Of a DNA stretch of 12,005 bases, positions 1 through 8,090 are shown one piece after another. The stretch lies in NCBI GenBank assembly GCA_008081325.1, contig VMCO01000179.1, forward strand, positions 1 through 12,005. Reading direction: 5' to 3'. The stretch's first letter is position 1. Every line of letters starts with the position of its first letter. A program made the position numbers and the translations under genes. Source of the DNA: Flavobacteriaceae bacterium. Lineage in GTDB: Bacteria; Bacteroidota; Bacteroidia; Flavobacteriales; Flavobacteriaceae. The notes under the pieces are model-generated. The model made no database searches. It had not been told where the DNA came from and was given only the letters and a program-made list of their open reading frames with translations.

Positions 1-30
1 ATATATATAATTATTTTTAATGATAAAGTT

Positions 31-49
31 TAATAATATAATATTATTA
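31..49. repeat. Perfect A/T palindrome upstream of asnB
   Basis: Two 9-base arms, TAATAATAT (31-39) and ATATTATTA (41-49), are perfect reverse complements around a single central A, and a run of seven T's follows at 52-58. It could be the tail of a weak terminator for a gene left of the window, an operator for asnB, or simply low-complexity AT sequence. An imperfect -7-like box, TATGTTTT (48-55, last base deviating from TAnnTTTG), overlaps its right end 20 bases before the asnB start, but no good -33 TTG is visible. The symmetry is seen directly; any function is inference. Confidence 0.35.
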
Positions 50-74
50 TGTTTTTTTGTTAAAAATTTAAATT

Positions 75-1733
75 ATGTGTGGTATAGTTTGCGCGTTCGA
101 AACAAAAAATAACAGCTTATTAAGATCCAAGGTTTTAGAAATGGCTAAAAAAATAAGACATAGGGGTCCTGATTGGAGTGGTATATTTTCAAATAAATCT
201 GCAATAATTGCCCATGAGAGATTGGCTATTGTGGACCCATCATCTGGTCAACAACCATTATTTAGTCAAGACGCTAGATATGTTTTAGCAGCAAACGGTG
301 AGATTTACAATCATAAAGAATTAAGACGTGAATTTCCCGAATATAGTTTTGCTACAAAAAGTGATTGCGAGGTAATCTTACCATTATATGAAAAATATGG
401 TCCTAACTTTTTAGATAAGCTTAATGGTATTTTTGCATTTACAATTTATGATTCTTTAAAAGATGAATATTTTGTAGCTAGAGACCACATGGGTATTATT
501 CCATTATATATCGGTTGGGATAAAAATGCTGTTTTCTATGTTTCATCTGAATTAAAAGCACTTGAAGGACAATGTGAAAAAATTGAATTGTTTCCTCCAG
601 GTCAATTTTTAACCAGCTCAAAAAATAAATTTGAAAAATGGTATCAAAGAAAGTGGGAAGATTTTGATTATGTAAAAAATGCTGAAACGAGTATAACTAA
701 ACTTAGAGAATCCTTGGAAAATGCTGTTAAAAGGCAATTAATGTCAGATGTTCCATATGGAGTTTTACTTTCTGGTGGACTTGATTCTTCTATTACTTCA
801 GCAATTGCAAAAAAATATTCTGAAAAAAGAATTGAAAGTGATGATAAACAACGTGCATGGTGGCCTCAACTACACTCTTTTTCAGTAGGATTGGAAGGTT
901 CGCCAGATTTATCAGCTGCAAGAAAAGTTGCTGATCATATTGGTACTGTTCATCACGAAATAATATTTACAATTCAAGAAGGACTTGATGCTATCAAAGA
1001 TGTCATTTATAATTTAGAAACTTATGATATCACTACCGTAAGAGCTTCAACACCGATGTATTTAATGGCTAGAGTAATTAAGTCTATGGGAATTAAAATG
1101 GTTCTTTCGGGCGAGGGTGCTGATGAGTTATTTGGTGGTTATTTATATTTTCACAAAGCCCCAAGCTCAAAAGATTTTCATGATGAGACAGTAAGGAAAT
1201 TAAAGAAATTACATATGTATGATTGCTTAAGAGCAAACAAAAGTTTAGCTGCTTGGGGGGTTGAGGGAAGAGTTCCTTTCCTTGATAAGGAATTTATTGA
1301 TGTTGCTATGTCATTAAATCCAAAAGATAAAATGATCGTTAGAGATAGAATGGAGAAATGGGTTTTACGAAAAGCTTTTGAAGAATATCTTCCAGATGAG
1401 ATTTTGTGGAGACAAAAAGAACAATTTAGTGATGGTGTAGGATATAATTGGATTGATACTCTTAAAGAAGTAGTTGAAGAAATGATTTCTGATCAAGAAA
1501 TGAAAGATGCAAAGATTAAATTTCCAATAAAAACTCCCACAACAAAAGAAGAATATTACTACAGGTCTTTATTTTCAAGTCATTTTCCTTCAAATACAGC
1601 AGCAATGTCAGTACCACAAGAACCTTCAGTTGCTTGTAGCACCAAAATAGCTTTAGAATGGGACGAGGCTTTTAAATTGGTTAATGAGCCCTCAGGAAGG
1701 GCTATTTCTAAGGTTCATCAAGATGCTTACTAG
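75..1733 (+). CDS. asnB: Asparagine synthase B, glutamine-hydrolysing
   Basis: Cytoplasmic enzyme that makes asparagine from aspartate, ATP and glutamine. The N-terminal class II glutamine amidotransferase domain (about 1-190) begins MCGI: Cys2 becomes the N-terminal nucleophile after Met removal, which fixes the start at 75. It has Arg49 in HERLAIVD and Asn74/Glu76 in NGEIYN, the glutamine-binding positions. The synthetase domain (about 205-500) carries the ATP-pyrophosphatase loop SGGLDSS (233-239) and the signature SGEGADELFGGY (345-356). The length of 552 residues is normal for the AsnB family and no key residue is missing. No Shine-Dalgarno sequence precedes the start. It stands alone in transcription terms: 163 non-coding bases holding a separate promoter separate it from gyrB. 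Distinguishing it from other AsnB-like amidotransferases rests on the close full-length agreement with the E. coli-type enzyme. Confidence 0.96.
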   Translation: MCGIVCAFETKNNSLLRSKVLEMAKKIRHRGPDWSGIFSNKSAIIAHERLAIVDPSSGQQPLFSQDARYVLAANGEIYNHKELRREFPEYSFATKSDCEVILPLYEKYGPNFLDKLNGIFAFTIYDSLKDEYFVARDHMGIIPLYIGWDKNAVFYVSSELKALEGQCEKIELFPPGQFLTSSKNKFEKWYQRKWEDFDYVKNAETSITKLRESLENAVKRQLMSDVPYGVLLSGGLDSSITSAIAKKYSEKRIESDDKQRAWWPQLHSFSVGLEGSPDLSAARKVADHIGTVHHEIIFTIQEGLDAIKDVIYNLETYDITTVRASTPMYLMARVIKSMGIKMVLSGEGADELFGGYLYFHKAPSSKDFHDETVRKLKKLHMYDCLRANKSLAAWGVEGRVPFLDKEFIDVAMSLNPKDKMIVRDRMEKWVLRKAFEEYLPDEILWRQKEQFSDGVGYNWIDTLKEVVEEMISDQEMKDAKIKFPIKTPTTKEEYYYRSLFSSHFPSNTAAMSVPQEPSVACSTKIALEWDEAFKLVNEPSGRAISKVHQDAY

Positions 1734-1767
1734 TATCAAATTTTTCACTCAAAATTGTTAATAACTT

Positions 1768-1790
1768 ATAGTTTATATTTACTATTTTTT
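1768..1790 (+). terminator. Possible weak terminator after asnB
   Basis: A short inverted repeat, ATAGT (1768-1772) and ACTAT (1781-1785), is followed by an uninterrupted T run to 1790. The stem is only five pairs, has one G-C pair and an 8-base loop, so it would be a poor intrinsic terminator. It is listed because it has the right order of parts and lies between the asnB stop and the gyrB promoter. Confidence 0.25.
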
Positions 1791-1796
1791 AATCTG

Positions 1797-1823
1797 TTGG
1801 AGCCTCTTTTTTTAGTATATTTG
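1797..1823 (+). promoter_or_regulatory. Predicted gyrB-mdh promoter (Bacteroidota type)
   Basis: TATATTTG at 1816-1823 matches the Bacteroidota -7 consensus TAnnTTTG exactly, and TTG at 1797-1799 is the -33 candidate with 16 bases between, slightly shorter than the usual 17-23. Transcription would start near 1827-1830, giving a leader of roughly 70 bases before the gyrB start. The bases around the TTG (TAATCTGTTG) recur at the secDF promoter. The match is seen; activity is inferred. Confidence 0.6.
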
Positions 1824-1831
1824 ATCGTAAC

Positions 1832-1873
1832 AAATTCTTAGTATAAAAACACTTGTTTTTTCTCTAAGAATTT
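1832..1873 (+). promoter_or_regulatory. Nested stem-loop in the gyrB 5' leader
   Basis: The outer arms AAATTCTTAG (1832-1841) and CTAAGAATTT (1864-1873) pair perfectly over 10 bases. Inside, after a 3x3 internal loop, AAAAAC (1845-1850) pairs with GTTTTT (1855-1860) around an ACTT tetraloop. The element begins only a few bases after the predicted transcription start and ends 23 bases before the gyrB ATG, so the mRNA would start with a hairpin. No U-run follows, so it does not look like a terminator. By analogy with known 5'-terminal stem-loops it could protect the transcript from decay or influence translation; that is inference. Confidence 0.5.
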
Positions 1874-1896
1874 AACTAACTATTTTACAATCAATT

Positions 1897-3831
1897 ATGA
1901 GTGAAAATCAAGCTAAATATTCAGCGGATAGTATACAAGCGCTGGAGGGTATGGAGCATGTAAGAATGCGTCCTTCAATGTATATTGGTGATGTTGGATC
2001 AAGAGGTCTACATCATCTAGTTTATGAAGTTGTTGATAATTCAATAGACGAGGCTATGGCTGGGCATTGTAACAAGATTTCTGTTACAATCAATGAAGAT
2101 AATTCTGTTACCACCGAAGATGATGGTAGAGGAATTCCTGTTGGAATGCATAAAAAGGAAGGTGTTTCTGCTTTGGAGGTAGTTATGACTAAAATAGGTG
2201 CAGGTGGTAAGTTTGATAAAGATTCTTATAAAGTTTCTGGTGGTCTTCATGGGGTCGGTGTAAGTTGTGTTAACGCGCTTTCCGAAAAACTAACCGCTAC
2301 AGTTCATAGAGATGGAAAGATTTACAGTCAAGAGTATGAAAGAGGTAAAGCACTTGAACCTGTCAAAGAAGTGGGTAAGTCTGATAAAAATGGTACTATA
2401 GTTACATTTTTACCGGATAAAACAATTTTTAAAGATGTAAATACTTACAGTTATGATATTTTGGCTAATAGACTAAGAGAATTATCTTTTTTGAATAAAG
2501 GAATAACCATTACCATAACAGATAAGCGTAGTAAAGATGAAGAAGGCAATTATGTTCATGAAGAATTTCATTCAAAAGAAGGATTAATTGAATTCATTAG
2601 ATTTTTAGATGATACCAGAGAGTCCATTATGAAAGATGTAATTGCTTTTGAAGGTGAAAAGAATGGTGTTCCGGTTGAAGTAGCAATGATATATAATACT
2701 TCCTATTCAGAGAATTTACATTCATATGTTAATAATATAAATACACACGAAGGTGGTACTCATCTAAGCGGTTTTAGAAGAGGATTGACACATACTTTAA
2801 AAAAATATTCAGAAACATCTGGAATGTTAGATAAATTAAAATTTGAAATCTCTGGTGATGATTTTAGAGAGGGACTAACAGCTATTGTCTCAGTTAAAGT
2901 AGCTGAACCTCAATTTGAAGGTCAAACTAAAACAAAACTTGGTAACAAAGAGGTTTCTGCTTGTGTAAGTCAAGCAGTTTCTGAAATGTTAAGAGACTAT
3001 TTAGAAGAACATCCCGAAGATGCAAAAATAATAGTACAAAAGGTGATTTTAGCTGCACAAGCTAGACACGCAGCTCAAAAGGCACGTGAGATGGTGCAAA
3101 GAAAATCTGTAATGAGTATTGGTGGACTTCCAGGTAAACTATCAGATTGCTCTGAACAAGATCCTGCTAAATGTGAAGTTTTCCTTGTTGAGGGCGATTC
3201 TGCAGGGGGTACAGCAAAACAAGGAAGAGACAGAGCTTTTCAAGCAATTTTACCCTTAAGAGGTAAAATATTAAATGTGGAGAAAGCTATGCAGCACAAG
3301 GTGTTTGAAAATGAAGAAATACGAAATATTTTTACCGCACTTGGAGTAACAATTGGAACAGAGGAGGATAGTAAAGCGCTAAATATAGAAAAATTAAGAT
3401 ATCATAAAGTTGTTATTATGTGTGATGCAGATATTGATGGTAGTCATATTTCCACATTAATTTTAACATTCTTGTTCAGGTATATGAAGGAACTAGTGGA
3501 AAATGGTCATGTGTACATTGCTACTCCTCCGTTGTATTTAGTGAAGAAAGGGGCTAAGAAAGAATATGCTTGGAATAATGATCAGCGCGATAGCATAATG
3601 ATGAAATTTGGAGATGGCTGTAAAGTTCAAAGATACAAGGGTCTTGGGGAGATGAATGCTGCTCAGCTATGGGAGACAACTATGAATCCAGAGTTTAGAA
3701 CTTTAAGAAAGGTAGTCATTGAAAATGGTATAGAGGCTGATAGAATCTTTTCAATGTTAATGGGTGATGATGTGCCACCAAGGAGAGAGTTTATTGAAAA
3801 TAATGCAATCTATGCTAACATAGATGCTTAA
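1897..3831 (+). CDS. gyrB: DNA gyrase subunit B
   Basis: ATPase subunit of the GyrA2GyrB2 topoisomerase that introduces negative supercoils. The N-terminal GHKL ATPase domain shows EVVDNSIDEA (44-53; catalytic Glu44, Mg-binding Asn48), DDGRGIP (75-81) and GGLHGVG (115-121). The transducer domain follows, with ATP-contacting Gln343 and Lys345 in QTKTK. The TOPRIM metal-binding motifs are EGDSAGG (432-438) and DADIDG (510-515), and the C-terminal tail has the usual RYKGLGEMN and PPRREFIE motifs. At 644 residues it is the common short form without the roughly 170-residue insertion of enterobacterial GyrB. The subunit is called GyrB rather than ParE from overall sequence character; gyrA is not in the window to confirm. 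It has its own promoter and a structured leader, and mdh follows after nine bases, so the two are probably co-transcribed. Confidence 0.96.
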   Translation: MSENQAKYSADSIQALEGMEHVRMRPSMYIGDVGSRGLHHLVYEVVDNSIDEAMAGHCNKISVTINEDNSVTTEDDGRGIPVGMHKKEGVSALEVVMTKIGAGGKFDKDSYKVSGGLHGVGVSCVNALSEKLTATVHRDGKIYSQEYERGKALEPVKEVGKSDKNGTIVTFLPDKTIFKDVNTYSYDILANRLRELSFLNKGITITITDKRSKDEEGNYVHEEFHSKEGLIEFIRFLDDTRESIMKDVIAFEGEKNGVPVEVAMIYNTSYSENLHSYVNNINTHEGGTHLSGFRRGLTHTLKKYSETSGMLDKLKFEISGDDFREGLTAIVSVKVAEPQFEGQTKTKLGNKEVSACVSQAVSEMLRDYLEEHPEDAKIIVQKVILAAQARHAAQKAREMVQRKSVMSIGGLPGKLSDCSEQDPAKCEVFLVEGDSAGGTAKQGRDRAFQAILPLRGKILNVEKAMQHKVFENEEIRNIFTALGVTIGTEEDSKALNIEKLRYHKVVIMCDADIDGSHISTLILTFLFRYMKELVENGHVYIATPPLYLVKKGAKKEYAWNNDQRDSIMMKFGDGCKVQRYKGLGEMNAAQLWETTMNPEFRTLRKVVIENGIEADRIFSMLMGDDVPPRREFIENNAIYANIDA

Positions 3832-3840
3832 AATTTTATT

Positions 3841-4767
3841 ATGAAAGTTACAGTTGTAGGAGCAGGAGCAGTAGGTGCAAGTTGCGCTGAATATATAGCA
3901 ATTAAAAATTTTGCATCAGAAGTGGTTATTTTAGATATCAAAGATGGCTTTGCAGAAGGAAAAGCTATGGATTTGATGCAGACAGCTTCTTTAAATAATT
4001 TTGATACCAAGATCACAGGTACTACTAATGATTACTCAAAAACTGCAAATAGTGATATTTGTGTCATTACCTCTGGAATTCCTAGAAAACCTGGTATGAC
4101 TAGAGAAGAGTTAATTGGTATTAACGCTGGTATTGTAAAAGAGGTTAGCACTAAATTACTTGAAAAATCACCAAATACAATTCTTATTGTGGTTAGTAAT
4201 CCAATGGATACAATGACCTATTTAGTTCATAAAACAACTGGAATTCCAAGGAATAGAATTATTGGTATGGGTGGAGCTCTGGATTCTGCAAGATTTAAGT
4301 ACAGACTAGCAGAAGCACTTGAAGCACCAATAAGCGATGTTGATGGGATGGTAATTGGGGGTCACAGTGATAAAGGTATGGTTCCTCTTATTTCAAAAGC
4401 TACTAGAAACAGCATTAAAGTCTCCAAGTTCCTTTCTGAGGAAAGATTAGATAAAGTAAGGGAAGACACTAAAGTAGGTGGAGCAACACTTACCAAATTA
4501 TTAGGAACATCAGCTTGGTATGCCCCTGGAGCAGCCGTTAGTTCTTTAGTTCAATCGATCGCATGTAATCATATGAAAGTATTTCCTTGCTCTGCATTAC
4601 TAGACGGAGAATACGGGCTCTCAGATTTATGTATAGGGGTTCCTGTAGTATTAGGCAGAAATGGAATAGAAAAAATAATTGAATTAGATCTTGATTCAGA
4701 AGATTTAAATCATTTGACCCTAAGTGCAGAAGGGGTGTCGAAGACCAACTCTCTTTTAGGTTTGTAA
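3841..4767 (+). CDS. mdh: Malate dehydrogenase, NAD-dependent, LDH-like type
   Basis: TCA-cycle enzyme interconverting malate and oxaloacetate with NAD, cytoplasmic. The Rossmann fold begins with GAGAVG (7-12), and Asp32 at the end of the second strand favours NAD over NADP. The active-site loop PRKPGMTR (81-88) carries Arg82 and Arg88; the arginine in the specificity position marks malate rather than lactate dehydrogenase. Further catalytic residues are Asn120 (VVSNPMD), Asp148 and Arg151 (LDSARF) and His175 (GGHSD). The length of 308 residues is typical of the Chlorobium/Chloroflexus/Bacteroidota family. Residue 178 is Lys where I recall Thr in related flavobacterial enzymes (GGHSDxGMVPL); this is a minor point from memory. 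It starts nine bases after gyrB, with no Shine-Dalgarno sequence, so it is probably expressed from the gyrB promoter. Confidence 0.95.
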   Translation: MKVTVVGAGAVGASCAEYIAIKNFASEVVILDIKDGFAEGKAMDLMQTASLNNFDTKITGTTNDYSKTANSDICVITSGIPRKPGMTREELIGINAGIVKEVSTKLLEKSPNTILIVVSNPMDTMTYLVHKTTGIPRNRIIGMGGALDSARFKYRLAEALEAPISDVDGMVIGGHSDKGMVPLISKATRNSIKVSKFLSEERLDKVREDTKVGGATLTKLLGTSAWYAPGAAVSSLVQSIACNHMKVFPCSALLDGEYGLSDLCIGVPVVLGRNGIEKIIELDLDSEDLNHLTLSAEGVSKTNSLLGL

Positions 4768-4809
4768 ATTATCTAAGAATTTTCCTGAATCAATTAATGG
4801 TGTAATCTG

Positions 4810-4840
4810 TTGTCAGTTTATCTCTGAAATTATATATTTG
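4810..4840 (+). promoter_or_regulatory. Predicted secDF promoter (Bacteroidota type)
   Basis: TTG (4810-4812), 20 bases of spacer and TATATTTG (4833-4840) followed by CACC form a near-ideal flavobacterial promoter (TTG, 17-23 bases, TAnnTTTG). Transcription would start near 4845, leaving a leader of about 22 bases before the secDF ATG at 4867. It separates secDF from the gyrB-mdh unit. It is the best promoter match in the window; activity is inferred from consensus only. Confidence 0.7.
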
Positions 4841-4866
4841 CACCACTTTTTTATAAAGACAACGTT

Positions 4867-7812
4867 ATGCAAAATAAAGGATTAGTTAAGTTATTTGCTC
4901 TACTTTTTGGGCTTGTAAGTATATTTCAGTTATCATTTACATTTAAATCAAATCAGATTGAAAGCAATGCAAATGAATATGCTGTCAATAAAATTAGCGA
5001 TGAGCAAATTGATTTTGACAAAAAAAGAAACCAGGAAAAGATAAACTATTTAGATTCTCTTTCAAATATCTCGGTTTTTAACATAGGAATTGCAGAATAC
5101 ACATATGATGAAGTTAAAGATAGAGCAATGAATCTTGGACTTGACTTAAAAGGAGGGATAAACGTAATTCTTCAAATTTCTGTTAAAGATATATTACAAA
5201 ACCTATCTAACAACAGTAAAGATCCGATTTTCAACAAGGCGCTAGTTGATGCTGAAGAAATGCAAAAAAATAGCCAAAACACTTATCTTGAAGACTTTTT
5301 CATAGCTTTTGATAATATTAAAGGCGATACAAAATTAGCATCTCCGGATATTTTTGCAAATAGAACGCTTAGTGAAGAAATTAACTTCGATATGTCTGAC
5401 GATGAAGTTCAGCCAATTTTAAAAACAAAAATTGATGAATCTGTAACCTCTGCATTTGAAGTTCTAAGAAAGAGAATTGATAAGTTTGGAGTTACACAAC
5501 CTAATATTCAAAGGCTTGGAAATTCAGGTAGAATTTTAGTTGAACTTCCTGGAGCAAAAGACGTTGAAAGGGTAAAGGGGCTATTACAAAGTACGGCTCA
5601 ACTAGAATTTTGGGATGCATTCAAAGGTGAAGAATTCCTAGCATTCATGATTCAGGCAAATGAAGTCATCAAATCAAAAACTTCAACTGTAGAAGAAAAT
5701 CAAGTAGAATTAAGTGAAGTAGAAGAATTATTAGGATCTGATAATGATTCTATCGCTATTGAAAAGAACCCAATTTTAGATCTTATTAAAGGTCAAGGTT
5801 ATCCTGGAGGTCCTGTCATAGCCATGTTTGATTCTAAGGATACAAACATTATTTCTGAGTATCTTTCTGATCCTCAGGTAAAATCTTTACTTCAACCATC
5901 TCAGAGATATGTAAAATTTTTATGGGGAATACCTCAGATGTCTGAAGAAGGAGAAGAGCTGGTTGAACTGTATGCGCTTAAAGGAAATAGAGAAAACACT
6001 CCTCAGTTAAGTGGGTCAGTGATAACTGATGCTAGACAATCATATTCAGTTGATGGTATTTCGCCAACTGTAAGTATGCAAATGAACACCAAAGGTGCCA
6101 AGATTTGGGAAGAAATGACTGGTAATGCTTTTAACCAAAGTTCTCAAATAGCAATAGTACTAGACGATATTGTATACTCTGCCCCTGGAGTAACTAGCGG
6201 TCCAATTTCTGGTGGAAATAGTGAAATATCTGGAGCATTTGATTTAAATGAAGCTATTGATTTAGCCAATGTCTTAAGAGCTGGTAAACTACCTGCATCT
6301 GCGGATATTGTTCAAGCTGATGAAGTAGGTCCTTCATTAGGACAAGAAGCTATCGAATCAGGAACTAATTCATTTATGATAGCTCTTATTCTTGTTTTAG
6401 TTTGGATGATGTTTTATTATGGAAAAGTTGGTCTATATTCAAATATTGCATTGATATTAAATATTGTATTAATTTTTGGAATATTATCTGGGCTGGGTGC
6501 TGTGTTAACATTACCCGGAATTGCTGGTATTGTTTTAACAATTGGTATTGCTGTAGATGCTAACGTTCTGATTTATGAAAGGGTTAGAGAAGAACTCTAT
6601 AGAGGCAAAAAAGAGAAGCCAGCTATTTCAGACGGTTATCAAAATGCATTATCTTCTATATTGGATGCAAATATTACAACCGGTCTTACAGCATTAATAC
6701 TATATACATTTGGTACTGGTCCAATTAAAGGATTTGCAACAACTCTTTTAATAGGTATAATAACTTCATTGTTCACAGCAATCTTTATTTCAAGATTACT
6801 GATTAATTGGGATGTTAATAAGGGATCAAGACTTAGTTTCTCAACTCCTTTAACAAAAGGATTATTTAGGAATCTAAATATTGATTTCTTAAAACGTAGA
6901 AAACTTACATACGTAATTTCTGGAGTTCTTATAGCTTCTGGAATTTTCTCATTATTCACAACTGGCCTAGATGAAGGTATTGATTTTGTGGGAGGTAGAA
7001 CCTATACAGTTAGGTTTGCAAATGATGTTAATACTGAAGAAATAAAAAATTCTACTGATCTTATTTTTGGGAGTTCTGAAATAAAGACAATAGGTAGTCC
7101 AAACCAGCTTAAGATTTCTACAAAATATAAGGTTAATGAAAATTCAGCTGCTGCAGATGAAGAGGTGCAATCAAAACTTTTTGAATCTCTACAAAATTAT
7201 CTTCCTGAAGGTTATACTTATAATCAATTTTTAGATGCGGAAAATAATGTAGGAAAAATGATGTCTGGTAAAGTAAGTCCGACTATAGCTGATGATATTA
7301 AGCAATCTTCGTTTTGGGCAATTTTAGGTTCTTTAATTGTTGTTTTCTTATATATCTTGGTTAGGTTTAAAAAATGGCAATTTTCTCTTGGAGCTGTAGC
7401 TGCAGTATTTCACGATGTTTTAATTGTATTGGGTATTTTCTCTCTTACATATAAGTTTATGCCTTTTAGTATGGAAATCGATCAGGCGTTTATTGCTGCA
7501 ATTTTAACTGTAATTGGTTATTCTTTAAATGATACGGTGGTGGTATTCGATAGGATTAGAGAGTTTTTAAAAGAACATTCAACTTGGGAATTTGAAAAAA
7601 CAGTTAATTCTGCTCTTAACAGCACTCTTTCAAGAACATTAAACACTTCGTTTACTACGCTAGTTGTATTACTAGCGATGTTTACTTTTGGAGCTGATTC
7701 ACTAAGAGGACTTTTATTTGCACTTATTGTTGGAGTTTTAGTAGGAACATACTCGTCTGTTTTTGTTGCGACCCCTATTATGAAGGACACCTTAAAAAAA
7801 TACAGAGACTAA
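4867..7812 (+). CDS. secDF: Protein translocase subunits SecD and SecF, fused
   Basis: Inner-membrane RND-family accessory of SecYEG that uses the proton gradient to pull exported proteins across. One 981-residue chain carries both halves. The SecD half has a first membrane segment (about 7-26), a large periplasmic part with GLDLKGGINV (91-100) and VLRKRIDKFGV (199-209), then a five-helix bundle (about 500-650). The SecF half starts near 670, with a helix at about 680-700, DFVGG (706-710), a periplasmic loop to about 815 and another helix bundle. Proton-relay residues are in place by alignment with Thermus SecDF: Asp564 in VDANVLIYER, Asp889 in SLNDTVVVFDR and Arg923 in SRTLNTS. Fusion is usual in Bacteroidota and not a sequencing artefact. 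It has its own promoter, and its TAA stop interlocks with the stop of the convergent DUF3817 gene. Confidence 0.97.
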   Translation: MQNKGLVKLFALLFGLVSIFQLSFTFKSNQIESNANEYAVNKISDEQIDFDKKRNQEKINYLDSLSNISVFNIGIAEYTYDEVKDRAMNLGLDLKGGINVILQISVKDILQNLSNNSKDPIFNKALVDAEEMQKNSQNTYLEDFFIAFDNIKGDTKLASPDIFANRTLSEEINFDMSDDEVQPILKTKIDESVTSAFEVLRKRIDKFGVTQPNIQRLGNSGRILVELPGAKDVERVKGLLQSTAQLEFWDAFKGEEFLAFMIQANEVIKSKTSTVEENQVELSEVEELLGSDNDSIAIEKNPILDLIKGQGYPGGPVIAMFDSKDTNIISEYLSDPQVKSLLQPSQRYVKFLWGIPQMSEEGEELVELYALKGNRENTPQLSGSVITDARQSYSVDGISPTVSMQMNTKGAKIWEEMTGNAFNQSSQIAIVLDDIVYSAPGVTSGPISGGNSEISGAFDLNEAIDLANVLRAGKLPASADIVQADEVGPSLGQEAIESGTNSFMIALILVLVWMMFYYGKVGLYSNIALILNIVLIFGILSGLGAVLTLPGIAGIVLTIGIAVDANVLIYERVREELYRGKKEKPAISDGYQNALSSILDANITTGLTALILYTFGTGPIKGFATTLLIGIITSLFTAIFISRLLINWDVNKGSRLSFSTPLTKGLFRNLNIDFLKRRKLTYVISGVLIASGIFSLFTTGLDEGIDFVGGRTYTVRFANDVNTEEIKNSTDLIFGSSEIKTIGSPNQLKISTKYKVNENSAAADEEVQSKLFESLQNYLPEGYTYNQFLDAENNVGKMMSGKVSPTIADDIKQSSFWAILGSLIVVFLYILVRFKKWQFSLGAVAAVFHDVLIVLGIFSLTYKFMPFSMEIDQAFIAAILTVIGYSLNDTVVVFDRIREFLKEHSTWEFEKTVNSALNSTLSRTLNTSFTTLVVLLAMFTFGADSLRGLLFALIVGVLVGTYSSVFVATPIMKDTLKKYRD

Positions 7813-8090
7813 GCTTCTTGATTTAAGTATTTTTTATCAACATAAAAGGTTCCAAAAGGAATTAGAGAGGCTAAACAAATTATAATAAAATCTTTTGTAT
7901 TCCAGTTGAATTTGTATTTTCCTGATATTGAAAAAAATATGTATGCGATAAATAATACTCCATGTGGCATACCAAGAATCTTGACGTAGGTAGGGTCGTC
8001 TAACAAATATTTAATCGGCACTGCAATGAACAATAATAAAATATATGATACCCCTTCTAAAAAGGCGGTTATTCTGAATAAATTTATCAT
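7809..8090 (-). CDS. DUF3817 small membrane protein
   Basis: Predicted integral inner-membrane protein of 93 residues; molecular function unknown. It fits the DUF3817 family: FR (5-6), EG (12-13), PIKY (25-28), a GMPHG block (40-44) and PFGTF (78-82) near the end. Three hydrophobic segments are visible (about 8-30, 40-56, 67-84) with the conserved polar residues at their edges. Its ATG overlaps the lgt stop by one base (TAATG), so translation is probably coupled to lgt and the gene is the last of the folE-cysS-yidD-lgt unit. Its TAG stop shares bases with the secDF TAA in the 4-base overlap CTAA (7809-7812). Family placement is from recognition of the motif pattern; the link with lipoprotein processing or secretion is suggested only by position. 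Confidence 0.82.
   Translation of the reverse strand: MINLFRITAFLEGVSYILLLFIAVPIKYLLDDPTYVKILGMPHGVLFIAYIFFSISGKYKFNWNTKDFIIICLASLIPFGTFYVDKKYLNQEA

Noticed and set aside
2041..2250. Open frame on the - strand inside gyrB
   Set aside because: It lies entirely within the GHKL ATPase domain of gyrB, has no family resemblance and no separate promoter; a shadow of the real gene.
3828..4016. Open frame on the - strand over the mdh start
   Set aside because: Antisense to the conserved Rossmann region of mdh, low-complexity translation, no recognisable protein.
1863..4782. 11-base repeat TCTAAGAATTT at 1863-1873 and 4772-4782
   Set aside because: One copy is an arm of the gyrB leader hairpin, the other lies behind mdh without a partner arm. 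In AT-rich sequence such an identity can arise by chance, and the placement relative to the promoters differs.
6639..7790. Two open frames on the - strand inside secDF (6639-6959 and 7518-7790)
   Set aside because: Both are antisense to conserved membrane segments of secDF and arise from its codon bias; neither resembles a known protein.
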